Assembly: GCF_003264365.1 (NCBI RefSeq)
Contig: NZ_PYAK01000006.1
Coordinates: 124,001-188,000, forward strand
DNA length: 64,000 nt
Direction: 5' to 3'
DNA from: Micromonospora noduli
Lineage (GTDB): Bacteria; Actinomycetota; Actinomycetes; Mycobacteriales; Micromonosporaceae
A model generated the notes under the pieces. That model saw nothing but the letters and a program-made list of their open reading frames with translations. It did no database searches and was not told where the DNA came from. Positions 8,035-16,659 of the stretch are shown here, piece after piece. Position 1 is the stretch's first letter, and every line of letters begins with the position of its first letter. The translations under genes and the position numbers were made by a program.

Positions 8035-8068
8035 ACCGGCCGGCTCCCGTCGAAGGGAGCCGGCCGGT
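8035..8068. terminator. Bidirectional terminator between convergent genes
   Basis: Perfect 14-bp arms ACCGGCCGGCTCCC (8035-8048) and their complement (8055-8068) with a GTCGAA loop. The flanks (CACGA/TCGTG) extend the stem with a small bulge. It lies between the stops at 8016 and 8083, so it can serve both genes. Confidence 0.75.
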
Positions 8069-8082
8069 CTCGTGTGCGGGTG

Positions 8083-8796
8083 TCACCAGAGCTGCTGGAC
8101 GATGTCCGCCGCCTGCTCCTCCCACTGCGCGTACGCGTACGGGAAGGCGGAGACCTGCACGGTCTGCGCGGCGGTGGTCAGCGGCAGGTCCTGCCAGCCG
8201 CCGACGTTCTTGAGCGCGGAGAAGAACGCCGTGGCGGCGTACTCCGGGTCGGTGATCTGGTCGGGCGTGCCCCAACCGGACGACGGACGCTGCTGGAACA
8301 GGCCCTGCGAGTCGTGGTCGTTGTACGCGCCGAGGTGGCCGAGGTTGTACAGCTTCGACTCCTGCAGCGAGGTGGCGATGCCGATCACCGCGCCCCGGTC
8401 ACCGACGCCGGTCTTCTTGGCGGCGTCGACGATGGCCCGGGCGTTGGCCAGCTGCGCGTCGTCGAGCGGTACGCGCGACTGCGCGCCCTCGATGCCGTGC
8501 GGGATCAGCTGGGCTCGACTCGGCTTGCCGGCCGGCGGCTTGCCGGTGGCGGAGCCGGTGGTCAGGCCCGACTCGACGGGCTGCTCATCCTGGCGTGCCG
8601 AGGTGGCGGCCTTGCCGGTGGCGAGGTCGATGGCGGCGACGGCGCCCTGGTGCGGTCCGGAGGTGACCGGGGCGGCGGCTGCGGTCGGCGCGAGCGCCAA
8701 ACCGCCGAGGGCGGCAACACCCGCCACGCTCAGCGCGGTCTTGCGGTACGAGTCCTTAGCGATGGCGGGGAGCCATCGAGTGAAGTCGGCCTTCAC
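8083..8796 (-). CDS. Secreted transglycosylase-like protein (paralogue 2)
   Basis: A 237-residue exported protein. It starts at a GTG with AAAGGGC upstream. A signal peptide (ALSVAGVAALGGLALAPTAAAA) precedes a linker of about 60 residues and the same C-terminal domain as the gene at 4812-5396: AVIGIATSLQESKLYNLGHL, HDSQGLFQQRPSSGWGTP and AYAQWEEQAADIV. The linker is about 45 residues longer than in paralogue 1. The likely role is cleavage of cell-wall glycan. One GGAAT-N18-GTT motif lies about 100 bp upstream, so both paralogues probably answer to the same sigma factor. Confidence 0.82.
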   Translation of the reverse strand: MKADFTRWLPAIAKDSYRKTALSVAGVAALGGLALAPTAAAAPVTSGPHQGAVAAIDLATGKAATSARQDEQPVESGLTTGSATGKPPAGKPSRAQLIPHGIEGAQSRVPLDDAQLANARAIVDAAKKTGVGDRGAVIGIATSLQESKLYNLGHLGAYNDHDSQGLFQQRPSSGWGTPDQITDPEYAATAFFSALKNVGGWQDLPLTTAAQTVQVSAFPYAYAQWEEQAADIVQQLW

Positions 8797-8858
8797 GATG
8801 GTTGCCCTTTCGATCGTGCGAAGCGCTCCGGGGTGAACGCTCCTCGGGAGATGACCGC

Positions 8859-8873
8859 GGAAAAGGGTTTGGG
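8859..8873 (-). promoter_or_regulatory. Leader box shared with paralogue 1
   Basis: On the transcribed strand this is CCCAAACCCTTTTCC, the counterpart of the box at 5493-5506. It lies in the presumed leader between the promoter-like motif and the GTG start. Function unknown. Confidence 0.3.
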
Positions 8874-8894
8874 CTCCGGCGGTACGGGGGACAC

Positions 8895-8920
8895 AACCGG
8901 GTTCACCTGTCGGGCATTCC
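8895..8920 (-). promoter_or_regulatory. GGAAT-N18-GTT promoter-like motif of paralogue 2
   Basis: On the minus strand GGAAT (8920-8916) and GTT (8897-8895) are exactly 18 bases apart, as in the four copies upstream of paralogue 1. The GGAAT box is part of the palindrome ATTCCGGAAT. Confidence 0.55.
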
Positions 8921-9092
8921 GGAATTGCCCGAGGCTCGGCCCGGTGCGGTCCCGGTCACGCGCAGAGTCGGACATGGCGGCCCTGCCGACATCAGGCCAG
9001 ACATCCGTGACGCAGGGTGTTTTCGGAACTTAGGGGCAGACGGCGCGCCTACAGGTAAGCAGAGCAAAGGGGCAATGCAAGGCGATGGGGAC

Positions 9093-9563
9093 TCAGCTGT
9101 CGCCGTCACCTTCGGGCTCCGCATCTCGCGTCCCGACGCCCTCGTCCGGAGTGAGGAGTTCCTGGAAGATGGTGATCTGGAGCCCGGCGGGGGCGTCGAG
9201 GCGGGAGTTGAGTGACTGCCACGGCGTACGGGTCGGCGGCGCGATCTCGCTCGCACCGGCGGCCACCAGTCGGGCGGTCGTCGCCTCGGTGTCGTCCACC
9301 TCGAAGGCCACCCGGATCCGCGGCGCGACCTGCCGACCCACCTCGACCTCGTCGATCAGGCGTTTCTGTGCGGGGTTGGCGATCTCCAGGGTGGCGCGGC
9401 CGGCGTCCAGGATCACCACCCGCGCATCCCCCTCGCCGCTGAACGCCGCCTCCTCCGGCAGGCCCAGCGCGTCGCGAAAGAACGCGACGGCGGCCTCGTG
9501 GTCGGTGGCCTCCACCACGAGGCGCAGCTGACGGACGGCGGGGGCGGGCGAGTCGGCGGCCAT
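9093..9563 (-). CDS. VOC (glyoxalase/bleomycin-resistance fold) protein
   Basis: A 156-residue protein with the paired beta-alpha-beta-beta-beta modules of the vicinal oxygen chelate fold: QLRLVVEATDHEAAVAFFRD then LEIANP, and RIRVAFEVDDTEATTARLV then LQITIFQEL. The metal ligands of glyoxalase I are only partly recognisable, so enzyme, binding or resistance function cannot be chosen. The last 20 residues are acidic and probably disordered. It is divergent from trmO, with about 70 bp between starts. Confidence 0.8.
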   Translation of the reverse strand: MAADSPAPAVRQLRLVVEATDHEAAVAFFRDALGLPEEAAFSGEGDARVVILDAGRATLEIANPAQKRLIDEVEVGRQVAPRIRVAFEVDDTEATTARLVAAGASEIAPPTRTPWQSLNSRLDAPAGLQITIFQELLTPDEGVGTRDAEPEGDGDS

Positions 9564-9622
9564 GAACGGGATCCTAGCGGCGCGACCGGGGCTAGGTTGG
9601 GACCGTCCAGGAGGGAGCGACG

Positions 9623-9640
9623 ATGGTCGAGGCAGTGTGA
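9623..9640 (+). promoter_or_regulatory. Five-codon leader ORF overlapping the trmO start
   Basis: AGGAGGGAG (9609-9617) sits five bases before an ATG whose reading frame is only ATG GTC GAG GCA GTG TGA. Its stop overlaps the trmO GTG start in a GTGA arrangement. The only good ribosome site therefore serves the mini-ORF, and trmO may be translated by coupling. A sequencing frameshift is the alternative. Confidence 0.4.
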
Positions 9641-10053
9641 GTGACGACGCGTACCTGCTGCACCCGGTCGGCCGGGTCGCCTCGTCGCTGACCGACGCGG
9701 CGAGCGCACCACGGCAGGGCGACGAGGGTGCGCCGACGGCGTGGCTGGTCTTCGACCCGCAGGTCGAGCGGGCCGTGCGTGACCTGCGGGTCGGCACGGA
9801 AATGCTGGTGCTGACCTGGTTGGACCATGCCCGGCGTGACGTGCTCGCGGTGCACCCACGCGGCGACGAGAACCGTCCGGAGACCGGGGTGTTCAGCACC
9901 CGCTCACCGCACCGGCCCAACCCGATCGGGCTGCACCGGGTGCGGGTCCTGGCGGTGGACGGGCTGCGCGTCGAGGTGGCCGACCTGGAGGCCCTCGACG
10001 GCACCCCGATCCTGGACGTCAAACCGGTGCTGGGCGCGGCCGACGAACGCTGA
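9637..10053 (+). CDS. trmO: TrmO-like tRNA (t6A37) N6-methyltransferase
   Basis: A 138-residue protein of the TsaA/UPF0066 family. It carries the signature RSPHRPNPIGLHRVRVL and the ALDGTPILDVKPVL segment. E. coli TrmO uses S-adenosylmethionine to methylate N6-threonylcarbamoyladenosine at position 37 of ACY-decoding tRNAs; many actinobacterial homologues are shorter, like this one, and lack the C-terminal domain, so the substrate is inferred. It starts at a GTG without its own ribosome site, overlapping a tiny upstream ORF. Confidence 0.82.
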   Translation: MSDDAYLLHPVGRVASSLTDAASAPRQGDEGAPTAWLVFDPQVERAVRDLRVGTEMLVLTWLDHARRDVLAVHPRGDENRPETGVFSTRSPHRPNPIGLHRVRVLAVDGLRVEVADLEALDGTPILDVKPVLGAADER

Positions 10054-10151
10054 AGCCCGTCGACCACGCCAAAACACCAGCAGACCGTCGACCAATGCCG
10101 GCGCGTCAGCAGGCCGACACGTCAGCCTGATCCGAGACGCCCGCAGGGGTG

Positions 10152-10781
10152 TCAGTGGCCGCGGTCCAGCCACTCCTGCAGGTGCGGGGCCTCCGCGCCG
10201 ATCGTCGTGTCGTCGCCGTGGCCGGTGTGCACGACCGTCTCCGCGGGAAGGGTCAGCAGGCAGGTGCGGATCGACCGGACGATGGTGTCGAAGTCGCTGT
10301 ACGAGCGGCCCGTAGCGCCCGGGCCACCGGCGAAGAGCGTGTCGCCGGTGAACACCGCGCCCAGCTCCGGCGCGTGGAAGCTGCACGCGCCGGGGCTGTG
10401 CCCGGGTGTGTGCAGCACCCGCAGCGTGGTGCCGCCCACCTCGATGCTCTGCCCGTCGTGCAGCTCGCCGTTGGGCGGCAGGTGCGGGTGGACCATGTCC
10501 CAGAGAACCCGGTCGGCGGCGTGCAGCAGCACCGGCGCGCCGGTGGCCTCGGCCAGCTCGGGTGCCACCCGGACATGATCGTCGTGGGCGTGGGTGGCCA
10601 GAATCGCCCGGACCTGCCGGTCGCCCACCAGGGCGAGGATCGCCGCCACGTCGTGCGGCGCGTCCAGGACGACGCACTCGCGGTCGTCACCGATCACCCA
10701 GACGTTGTTGTCCACGTCGAAGGTCTGCCCGTCCAGGGAGAACGTGCCCGAGGTGACCGCGTGGTCGACGCGGGCGGTCAC
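10152..10781 (-). CDS. Metallo-beta-lactamase-fold hydrolase paired with MscR
   Basis: A 209-residue hydrolase. It carries the zinc motif THAHDDH, then [15 protein letters not shown] and a late [10 protein letters not shown]. Its GTG start overlaps the stop of the mycothiol formaldehyde dehydrogenase gene by four bases, so the two are translated together. In mycobacteria the gene next to mscR (Rv2260) encodes a similar protein suggested to hydrolyse S-formylmycothiol, releasing formate and mycothiol. That role fits here and is an inference from context. Confidence 0.82.
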   Translation of the reverse strand: MTARVDHAVTSGTFSLDGQTFDVDNNVWVIGDDRECVVLDAPHDVAAILALVGDRQVRAILATHAHDDHVRVAPELAEATGAPVLLHAADRVLWDMVHPHLPPNGELHDGQSIEVGGTTLRVLHTPGHSPGACSFHAPELGAVFTGDTLFAGGPGATGRSYSDFDTIVRSIRTCLLTLPAETVVHTGHGDDTTIGAEAPHLQEWLDRGH

Positions 10782-11866
10782 GGGAACACCACCACCGAGC
10801 GGAGCACGTCGCCGTGGTGCATCCGGTCGAAGGCGTTCTCGACCTGGTCGAGGGCGATCTCCTCGGTGACGAACGCGTCCAGGTCGAGCCGGCCCTGCAG
10901 GTACAGCTCGGTGAGCATCGGGAAGTCCCGGCTGGGCAGGCAGTCGCCGTACCAACTGGACTTGAGGGCGCCGCCACGTCCGAAGACGTCCAGCAGCGGC
11001 AGCTCGATCTGCATCTGCGGGGTCGGTACGCCGACCAGCACCACAGTGCCGGCCAGGTCGCGAGCGTAGAACGCCTGCTTCCACGTCTCCGGTCGGCCCA
11101 CCGCGTCGATCACCACGTCGGCGCCGAAGCCACCGGTGGCGGCACGGATCGCCTCGACCGGGTCGGTCTCTGAGGCGTTCACGGTGTGCGTGGCACCGAA
11201 CTTGCGGGCCCAGTCGAGCTTGCGGCTGTCCGTGTCCACCGCGACGATCGTGGTGGCGCCGGCGAGGAGCGCACCGGCGACCGCCGCGTCGCCGACGCCC
11301 CCGCAGCCGATCACCGCGACCGAGTCGCCCCGGGTGACGTTTCCGGTGTTCATCGCCGCACCCAGCCCGGCCATCACCCCGCAGCCCAGCAGACCCACGG
11401 CGGCGGGTCGGGCCGCCGGGTCGACCTTGGTGCACTGCCCGGCGTGCACCAGGGTCTTCTCGGCGAACGCGCCGATGCCCAGCGCCGGGGCGAGTTCGGT
11501 GCCGTCGGTGAGGGTCATCCGCTGGGTGGCGTTGTGGGTGTTGAAGCAGTACCAGGGCCGCCCCCGACGGCAGGCGCGGCAGACCCCGCAGACCGCCCGC
11601 CAGTTCAGCACCACGAAGTCCCCCGGGGCGACGTCGGTGACGCCCTCGCCGACCTGCTCCACGATGCCCGCCGCCTCGTGGCCGAGCAGGAACGGGTAGT
11701 CGTCGTTGATGCCACCCTCGCGGTAGTGCAGATCGGTATGGCAGACCCCGCACGACTGAATCCGGACGATCGCCTCACCGGGACCGGGATCGGGCACCAC
11801 GATGGTGGTGACTTCGACCGGCGCGCCCTTGCTGCGGGAGATGACTCCCCGGACTTCCTGGCTCAC
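10778..11866 (-). CDS. mscR: S-(hydroxymethyl)mycothiol dehydrogenase (formaldehyde detoxification)
   Basis: A 362-residue zinc medium-chain alcohol dehydrogenase. SCGVCHTD provides the catalytic zinc ligands, the cysteine lobe [16 protein letters not shown] the structural zinc, and [10 protein letters not shown] the NAD-binding loop. The Arg/Trp-rich lobe and the overall pattern match the mycothiol-dependent class (MscR/AdhE2), which oxidises the formaldehyde-mycothiol adduct and can also reduce S-nitrosomycothiol. The start is a GTG with AGGAGG four bases upstream. It is first in a two-gene unit with the hydrolase at 10152. I found no GGAAT-N18-GTT motif upstream. Confidence 0.88.
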   Translation of the reverse strand: MSQEVRGVISRSKGAPVEVTTIVVPDPGPGEAIVRIQSCGVCHTDLHYREGGINDDYPFLLGHEAAGIVEQVGEGVTDVAPGDFVVLNWRAVCGVCRACRRGRPWYCFNTHNATQRMTLTDGTELAPALGIGAFAEKTLVHAGQCTKVDPAARPAAVGLLGCGVMAGLGAAMNTGNVTRGDSVAVIGCGGVGDAAVAGALLAGATTIVAVDTDSRKLDWARKFGATHTVNASETDPVEAIRAATGGFGADVVIDAVGRPETWKQAFYARDLAGTVVLVGVPTPQMQIELPLLDVFGRGGALKSSWYGDCLPSRDFPMLTELYLQGRLDLDAFVTEEIALDQVENAFDRMHHGDVLRSVVVFP

Positions 11867-12051
11867 TTCGCCTCCTGCTGGTGGTCTGCGGCAGGGGCCG
11901 GGCGCCGGGTGGGCGGGTGTGCCACGGGCTCGGCGGTGGGCCCCCGGCGAACCTACCGCGACCACCACGGCCAGCCCAGCCGGCCCGGCGGGTTATCGCG
12001 GGCGGTCCGGGGTACGCGGGCCGCATTCGACAACGGCCGACGGGAGTGACA

Positions 12052-12471
12052 ATGAAATCCGCGCACCTGCCACTGCGGGTCAGTATCGGCGCGTACTTTC
12101 TCAACTCGGGTCTTGGCAAGCGCACTCTGGAGGGCACCGCCGCGGAGGGCTTGCACGGGATGGCGGTCGCCGCCATGCCCCAGCTCGGTCAGTTGGAGCC
12201 GGCGCGCTTCGCCAAGCTGCTGTCGTACTCGGAGATCGCCCTGGGGGCCGCGTTGATCGCGCCGTTCGTCCCGGCGCCCCTGGTCGGGCTCGGCCTGACC
12301 GCGTTCGGCGCGGGTCTGGTGCAGCTGTACCTGAAGACGCCGGGGATGCGCGAGCCCGGCAGCATCCGCCCGACCCAGCAGGGCGCGGGGCTGGCCAAGG
12401 ACGTCTGGCTGGTCGGCGCGGGGCTGACCCTGGTGCTGGAGGGGCTGACCCACGGCCGTCGGCTCGGCTGA
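12052..12471 (+). CDS. DoxX-like membrane protein
   Basis: A 139-residue protein with about four hydrophobic segments (roughly 5-20, 48-70, 75-95 and 110-130). The LRVSIGAYFLNSGLGK start and the SEIALGAALIAPF helix are typical of the DoxX/DUF417-like family. GGGAG seven bases before the ATG fixes the start. DoxX-family proteins are small membrane proteins linked in some bacteria to redox or thiol stress; no role is assigned here. Confidence 0.75.
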   Translation: MKSAHLPLRVSIGAYFLNSGLGKRTLEGTAAEGLHGMAVAAMPQLGQLEPARFAKLLSYSEIALGAALIAPFVPAPLVGLGLTAFGAGLVQLYLKTPGMREPGSIRPTQQGAGLAKDVWLVGAGLTLVLEGLTHGRRLG

Positions 12472-12495
12472 CCGCGGGCGGCCGGAGAAGCTGCG

Positions 12496-13677
12496 GTGAG
12501 CCAGCCTCGGTCGGTGCGGCCGTTCTACCGGCCGATGCGGCCACGTCGTCGTGACGAGCCGCACCGGGCGGCCACGCCGCTGGAACTCTTCTTCGACCTG
12601 TGCTTCGTGGTGGCCGTGTCGCAGGCCGCCACCAACCTGCACCACGCCGTCTCCGAGGATCAGCTCGTCCACGCGCTGACCAGGTACCTGACGGTTTTCT
12701 TCGCGATCTGGTGGTCGTGGATGAACTTCACCTGGTTCGCCTCGGCCTACGACACCGACGACGACCTCTATCGGATCGCGACGCTGGTCCAGATCGCCGG
12801 CGCGTTGATCATCGCCGCCGGAGTGCCCCGGGCGTTCACCGACGGCGATTTCAGCGTCATCACGTACGGCTACGTGGTCATGCGGATCGCGCTCGTGGTG
12901 CAGTGGTGCCGGGCCGCCGCCGGTGACCCGGCGCACCGCCAGGCAGCCCGGCGGTACGCGATCGGCGTCACCGTCGTCCAGCTCGGTTGGCTGCTCCGGC
13001 TGGCCCTGCCGCCGAGTTGGGGGACCGGGGCGTTGCTGCTGCTGATCGTGGCCGACCTGCTGGTGCCGGCGGTGGCCGAGCGGCCGGGCATGACCCCCTG
13101 GCATCCGCGACACATCACCGAGCGGTACGGGCTGTTCACCCTGATCGTGCTCGGTGACGTGGTGCTGGCCACGTCGGTGGCCATCCAGACCGGGGTGGAT
13201 GCCGGCGACCGCCAGCTCTGGTCGCTGGCGGCGGCGGCCACCGTGATCGTGTTCGCCCTGTGGTGGCTCTACTTCGATCGGCCCATCGAGGCGCCCGGCC
13301 GGCTGCCGTACTCGCTGGTCTGGGGCTACGGCCATTACCTGATCTTCGCGGCGGTAGCCGCGGTCGGCGCGGGTCTGAGCGTTTCGGTGGACCACGAGCG
13401 GCACCTGGCGCACATCTCGGGAAGGGTCGCCGGGTACGCGGTGGCCGTCCCGATCGCCGTCTTCCTGCTCACCGTCTGGGTGCTGCACGTACGTCGGCAG
13501 CAGCACGGCGCGGTGGTCGTCGCCTTCCCGGTCGTCGCGCTGCTGGCACTGCTCGCACCGCTCGGTCCGGCACCGGTGTACGCGATGGCGGCACTGCTGG
13601 TCGCCCTCGTGGCGTTGACCATCCTGTGGCGCCGCCGCGACGTGGGATCGAGCGCGACGGTGACCGACCCGGCCTGA
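12496..13677 (+). CDS. LtrA family membrane protein
   Basis: A 393-residue protein with about ten hydrophobic segments. The N-terminus has the family hallmark TPLELFFDLCFVVAVSQAA, and later HITERYGLFTLIVLGDVVLA contains the conserved ERxGLFTxIxLGE-like stretch. The low-temperature-requirement A family is named from Listeria; the transported or sensed molecule is unknown. It starts at a GTG with GGAGAAG upstream, 24 bp after the DoxX-like gene, so co-transcription is likely. It is convergent with the SDR at 13685. Confidence 0.88.
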   Translation: MSQPRSVRPFYRPMRPRRRDEPHRAATPLELFFDLCFVVAVSQAATNLHHAVSEDQLVHALTRYLTVFFAIWWSWMNFTWFASAYDTDDDLYRIATLVQIAGALIIAAGVPRAFTDGDFSVITYGYVVMRIALVVQWCRAAAGDPAHRQAARRYAIGVTVVQLGWLLRLALPPSWGTGALLLLIVADLLVPAVAERPGMTPWHPRHITERYGLFTLIVLGDVVLATSVAIQTGVDAGDRQLWSLAAAATVIVFALWWLYFDRPIEAPGRLPYSLVWGYGHYLIFAAVAAVGAGLSVSVDHERHLAHISGRVAGYAVAVPIAVFLLTVWVLHVRRQQHGAVVVAFPVVALLALLAPLGPAPVYAMAALLVALVALTILWRRRDVGSSATVTDPA

Positions 13678-13684
13678 GCCGCGC

Positions 13685-14596
13685 TCACGCCACCTCGCGG
13701 GCCGGGTCGACGGGGGTGTCGGCGGGGCGTTGCGCGGGGACGGCGGGAGCGGGCGGCGCAGGGCGGACCACGCCCCGGTTCAGGCCGGTGACCAGGAGCC
13801 GGTTGTACGAGGCCGGCATGACCCGGGCCAGCAGGTCGGGCAGCTTCGCCGACCAGCCGATCAACACCCGGCCCCGACGCCGCTCGACGCCGCGCAGGAT
13901 CACCTCGGCGGCCCGCTCCGGCGCGATGGTCAGCAGCTTCTCGAACTGCGCCCGACCGGCCGCGTACTCGTCGTGGGAGACGCCGCTGCCGATCCGGGCG
14001 TTCTCGGTGATCCGGGTGCGGATGCCGCCGGGGTGCACCGAGGTCACCCCGATCCCGTCGTCGACCAGCTCGTGGCGCAGCGCCTCGGTGAAGCCGCGTA
14101 CGGCGAACTTGCTCGCCGCGTACGCGGTCTGCCCGGCCGGCGCGATCAGCCCGAACAGGCTGGATATGTTGACCAGGTGCGCGCCCGGCTCGGCCCGGAG
14201 GGTGGGCAGCAGCGCGTGGGTCAGCTGCGCCACGGCCCGGAAGTTGACGTCCATCACCCAGCTGAACTCGTCGAACGTCACCTGGTCGAACCGACCGCCG
14301 AGGCCCACGCCGGCGTTGTTGATCAGCAGGCGTACCCGGGGGTGCCGCTGGCCGATCTCCGCGGCCACCTGGGCGGTGGCGGTCTGGTCGGCGAGGTCCA
14401 CCAGGTACGTGGCGAGGTGACGATCCGGGTGGTCGGCGCGGATCGCGGTGGTGACCGCGTCCAGCCGCTCGGCGTCACGGTCCAGCAGGACCAGATCGCT
14501 GCCTCGGCGGGCCAGCGCGTGGGCCAGCGCGGCGCCGATGCCACTGGCCGCCCCGGTGACCACGGCGGTCGCGCCGGCGAAGTCGAACCTCTGCAC
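13685..14596 (-). CDS. Short-chain dehydrogenase/reductase
   Basis: A 303-residue classical-type SDR. GAASGIGAALAHALA is the nucleotide-binding TGxxxGxG motif, LINNAGVGL the NNAG motif, and YAASKFAVRG the catalytic YxxxK following ISSLFG. The C-terminal 60 residues form a hydrophobic tail with LLARVMPASYNRLL, as in SDRs that act on lipids or steroids. The start is a GTG with GAGGAG upstream. It lies 22 bp downstream of the monooxygenase gene on the same strand, suggesting a joint oxidation pathway. Confidence 0.85.
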   Translation of the reverse strand: MQRFDFAGATAVVTGAASGIGAALAHALARRGSDLVLLDRDAERLDAVTTAIRADHPDRHLATYLVDLADQTATAQVAAEIGQRHPRVRLLINNAGVGLGGRFDQVTFDEFSWVMDVNFRAVAQLTHALLPTLRAEPGAHLVNISSLFGLIAPAGQTAYAASKFAVRGFTEALRHELVDDGIGVTSVHPGGIRTRITENARIGSGVSHDEYAAGRAQFEKLLTIAPERAAEVILRGVERRRGRVLIGWSAKLPDLLARVMPASYNRLLVTGLNRGVVRPAPPAPAVPAQRPADTPVDPAREVA

Positions 14597-14618
14597 GATC
14601 CTGCTCCTCTGCTGGCGG

Positions 14619-16127
14619 TTACCGACGCTCGGACGCGACGGGAGGTCGGGTGCGGTCGGGCACGGGCATCTCGCCGGCCCGCGAGAACCGCACCCCCTCG
14701 TCGGCGAGCCGGCCGTGCCGCATCAGCAGCACGTCGCGGGCGTAGTTCTGGTGCAGCCGCCACGGCGTGGTCGCACCCTGCTTGGGCAGCGTGTCGACGG
14801 CGCGCAGCACGTAGCCGGAGCGCAGGTCGATCAGTGGCACCCGCTCGGCGTCGGGCGGTGGGAGCGGGGTGACGACCTGCTGGCCGGTGCGGTCCAGGTG
14901 CCGCAGCAGTCGGCAGACGTAGCCGGCGACCAGGTCGGCCTTGAGCGTCCACGACGCGTTGGTGTAGCCGAGGGTCAGCGCGAAGTTCGGCACGCCGGAG
15001 AGCATCATGCCCTTGTAGGCCACGGTGTCCGGCAGGTCGACGTCGACGCCGTCCACCCGCAGCGTCAGACCACCGAGGGCGAGCAGGTTGAGCCCGGTCG
15101 CGGTGACCACGATGTCGGCGGGCAGCTGCGCGCCGGAGGCCAGTCGGACACCGTTCGCGGTGAAGGTGTCAATGGTGTCGGTGACCACCGACGCGGTGCC
15201 GTCGCGCACCGCCGTGAACAGGTCGCCGTCGGGTGCCACGCAGAGCCGCTGGTCCCACGGGTCGTAGCGGGGCGAGAAGTGCCTGTCGACGTCGTACCCC
15301 ACCGGGAGCCGGCCCCGCGCGGCCCGGCGCAGCACCCGCTTCACCAGGCCGGGCGCACGCCGGCTGAGCTGGAAGTTGACTGTGGACAGCAGCACGTTCT
15401 TCCAGCGCACCACCGGATACGCGGCCTTCGCCGGCAGCCAACGCCGCAATGCGTCGGCCAGGCGGTCGCGGGCGGGCAGCGCCAGAACGTACGTCGGTGA
15501 GCGCTGGAGCATTGTCACGTGCGCTGCCCGCTGCGCCATCGCCGGCACCACTGTGACAGCTGTGGCGCCACTGCCGATAACCACCACCCGCTTGCCGGTG
15601 TGGTCGAGGTCGTCGGGCCAGTGCTGCGGGTGCACCAGCCGCCCGGCGTACGCCTCGACACCGGGCAGGGGCGGGGTGTAACCCTCGTCGTAGCGGTAGT
15701 AGCCGGTGCAGGCGAAGAGGAACGAGCAGGTCAGCACCACGATCTCGGCGGTGTCGGTGCGCTGGGCGTGCACCGTCCAGCGGGCGGTGTCGCTGTCCCA
15801 CTCGGCACGCAGCACCCGGTGGCGGAAGCGGATGTGCCGCGGCACGTCGTACTCCCGGGCGGTCTCCCGCACGTACTCCCGGATGGTCGTGCCGTCGGCG
15901 ATGGCCTTCGGCGTGGTCCACGGCTTGAACGAGTAGCCGAGGGTGAACATGTCCGAGTCGGAGCGGATGCCCGGGTAGCGGAACAGGTCCCAGGTGCCGC
16001 CTATGGCGTCACGCGCTTCCAGCACCGCGTACGTCTTGTCGGGGCAGTCACGACGAAGGTGGCAGGCGGCGCCGATGCCGGACAGGCCGGCGCCGATGAT
16101 CAGCACGTCGACGTGGTCGGAGGCCAT
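14619..16127 (-). CDS. EthA-like Baeyer-Villiger flavin monooxygenase
   Basis: A 502-residue flavoprotein. IIGAGLSGIGAACHL binds FAD, IGSGATAVTV binds NADPH, and YAGRLVHPQHWPDD matches the Baeyer-Villiger fingerprint FxGxxxHxxxW with Tyr for Phe. The GGTWDLFRYPGIRSDSDM segment is typical of the group that includes mycobacterial EthA. Such enzymes insert oxygen into ketones using NADPH and O2; the native substrate is unknown. The start MASDHVD has GGAGG six bases upstream. It forms a unit with the SDR at 13685. Confidence 0.88.
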   Translation of the reverse strand: MASDHVDVLIIGAGLSGIGAACHLRRDCPDKTYAVLEARDAIGGTWDLFRYPGIRSDSDMFTLGYSFKPWTTPKAIADGTTIREYVRETAREYDVPRHIRFRHRVLRAEWDSDTARWTVHAQRTDTAEIVVLTCSFLFACTGYYRYDEGYTPPLPGVEAYAGRLVHPQHWPDDLDHTGKRVVVIGSGATAVTVVPAMAQRAAHVTMLQRSPTYVLALPARDRLADALRRWLPAKAAYPVVRWKNVLLSTVNFQLSRRAPGLVKRVLRRAARGRLPVGYDVDRHFSPRYDPWDQRLCVAPDGDLFTAVRDGTASVVTDTIDTFTANGVRLASGAQLPADIVVTATGLNLLALGGLTLRVDGVDVDLPDTVAYKGMMLSGVPNFALTLGYTNASWTLKADLVAGYVCRLLRHLDRTGQQVVTPLPPPDAERVPLIDLRSGYVLRAVDTLPKQGATTPWRLHQNYARDVLLMRHGRLADEGVRFSRAGEMPVPDRTRPPVASERR

Positions 16128-16200
16128 CGCGTTCCTCCATCCGGGGCGGTGATCGGACCCTAACACCGCACCCGAACGGCCGGAAACTACGCGACAGCCC

Positions 16201-16659
16201 CTAGTCGGACGCTCGGGTGAAGGTCATGATCCAGTTGGTCTCCCAGGTCTGCTCGCCGTCGACCGAGAACGCCTGCTCCCAGCGGGCGGTGGTCGCGCTG
16301 ATGCCCGACCAGATGAACCGGCACCGGACCGGGCGCCCCTCGTGCTGGTCGTCGGCGTAGAAGTGGCCGACCCCGTCGACGAAGCGGCCCACCATCGGCG
16401 GGAGCCCCAGGACACCGGTGTCGCTGCTCATCCAGTAGATCGACCACTCCTGCCGGACCGGGTCGAAGATCCGGATCGTGGCGCCGGCGGAGCCCTTGGT
16501 CGGGAACGTGATCTCGTCGAAGTGACCGCCGCCGGCGAAGAAGCCGTGCGCCACCGACACCCCGGGGAATTCCTCCCACTCGTCGGACCCGACCAGCCGC
16601 TTGCGCAGCCGGCGGTTGACGACGTTCCAGGTGCCCACAAAGAAGTCGAAGTCGCCCAT
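16201..16659 (-). CDS. DUF1579-like lipocalin-type small protein
   Basis: A 152-residue beta-rich protein starting MGDFDFFVGTWNVVNRRL, which resembles the DFD.L.G.W.V opening of lipocalin-like DUF1579 relatives. Later FDPVRQEWSIYWMS and ERRADLG-type strands fit a beta barrel. Function unknown. Its ATG shares one base with the stop of the upstream gene (TGATG), so the two are translationally coupled. Confidence 0.72.
   Translation of the reverse strand: MGDFDFFVGTWNVVNRRLRKRLVGSDEWEEFPGVSVAHGFFAGGGHFDEITFPTKGSAGATIRIFDPVRQEWSIYWMSSDTGVLGLPPMVGRFVDGVGHFYADDQHEGRPVRCRFIWSGISATTARWEQAFSVDGEQTWETNWIMTFTRASD

Noticed and set aside
11867..12051. SigR-type motif upstream of the mycothiol-dependent dehydrogenase gene
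   Set aside because: A thiol-stress link would be natural, but no GGAAT-N18-GTT is present in this gap.
11953..13506. Minus-strand open frame of 517 codons opposite DoxX and LtrA genes
   Set aside because: Shadow of two clear membrane-protein genes; composition is Gln/Arg/His-rich without domains.
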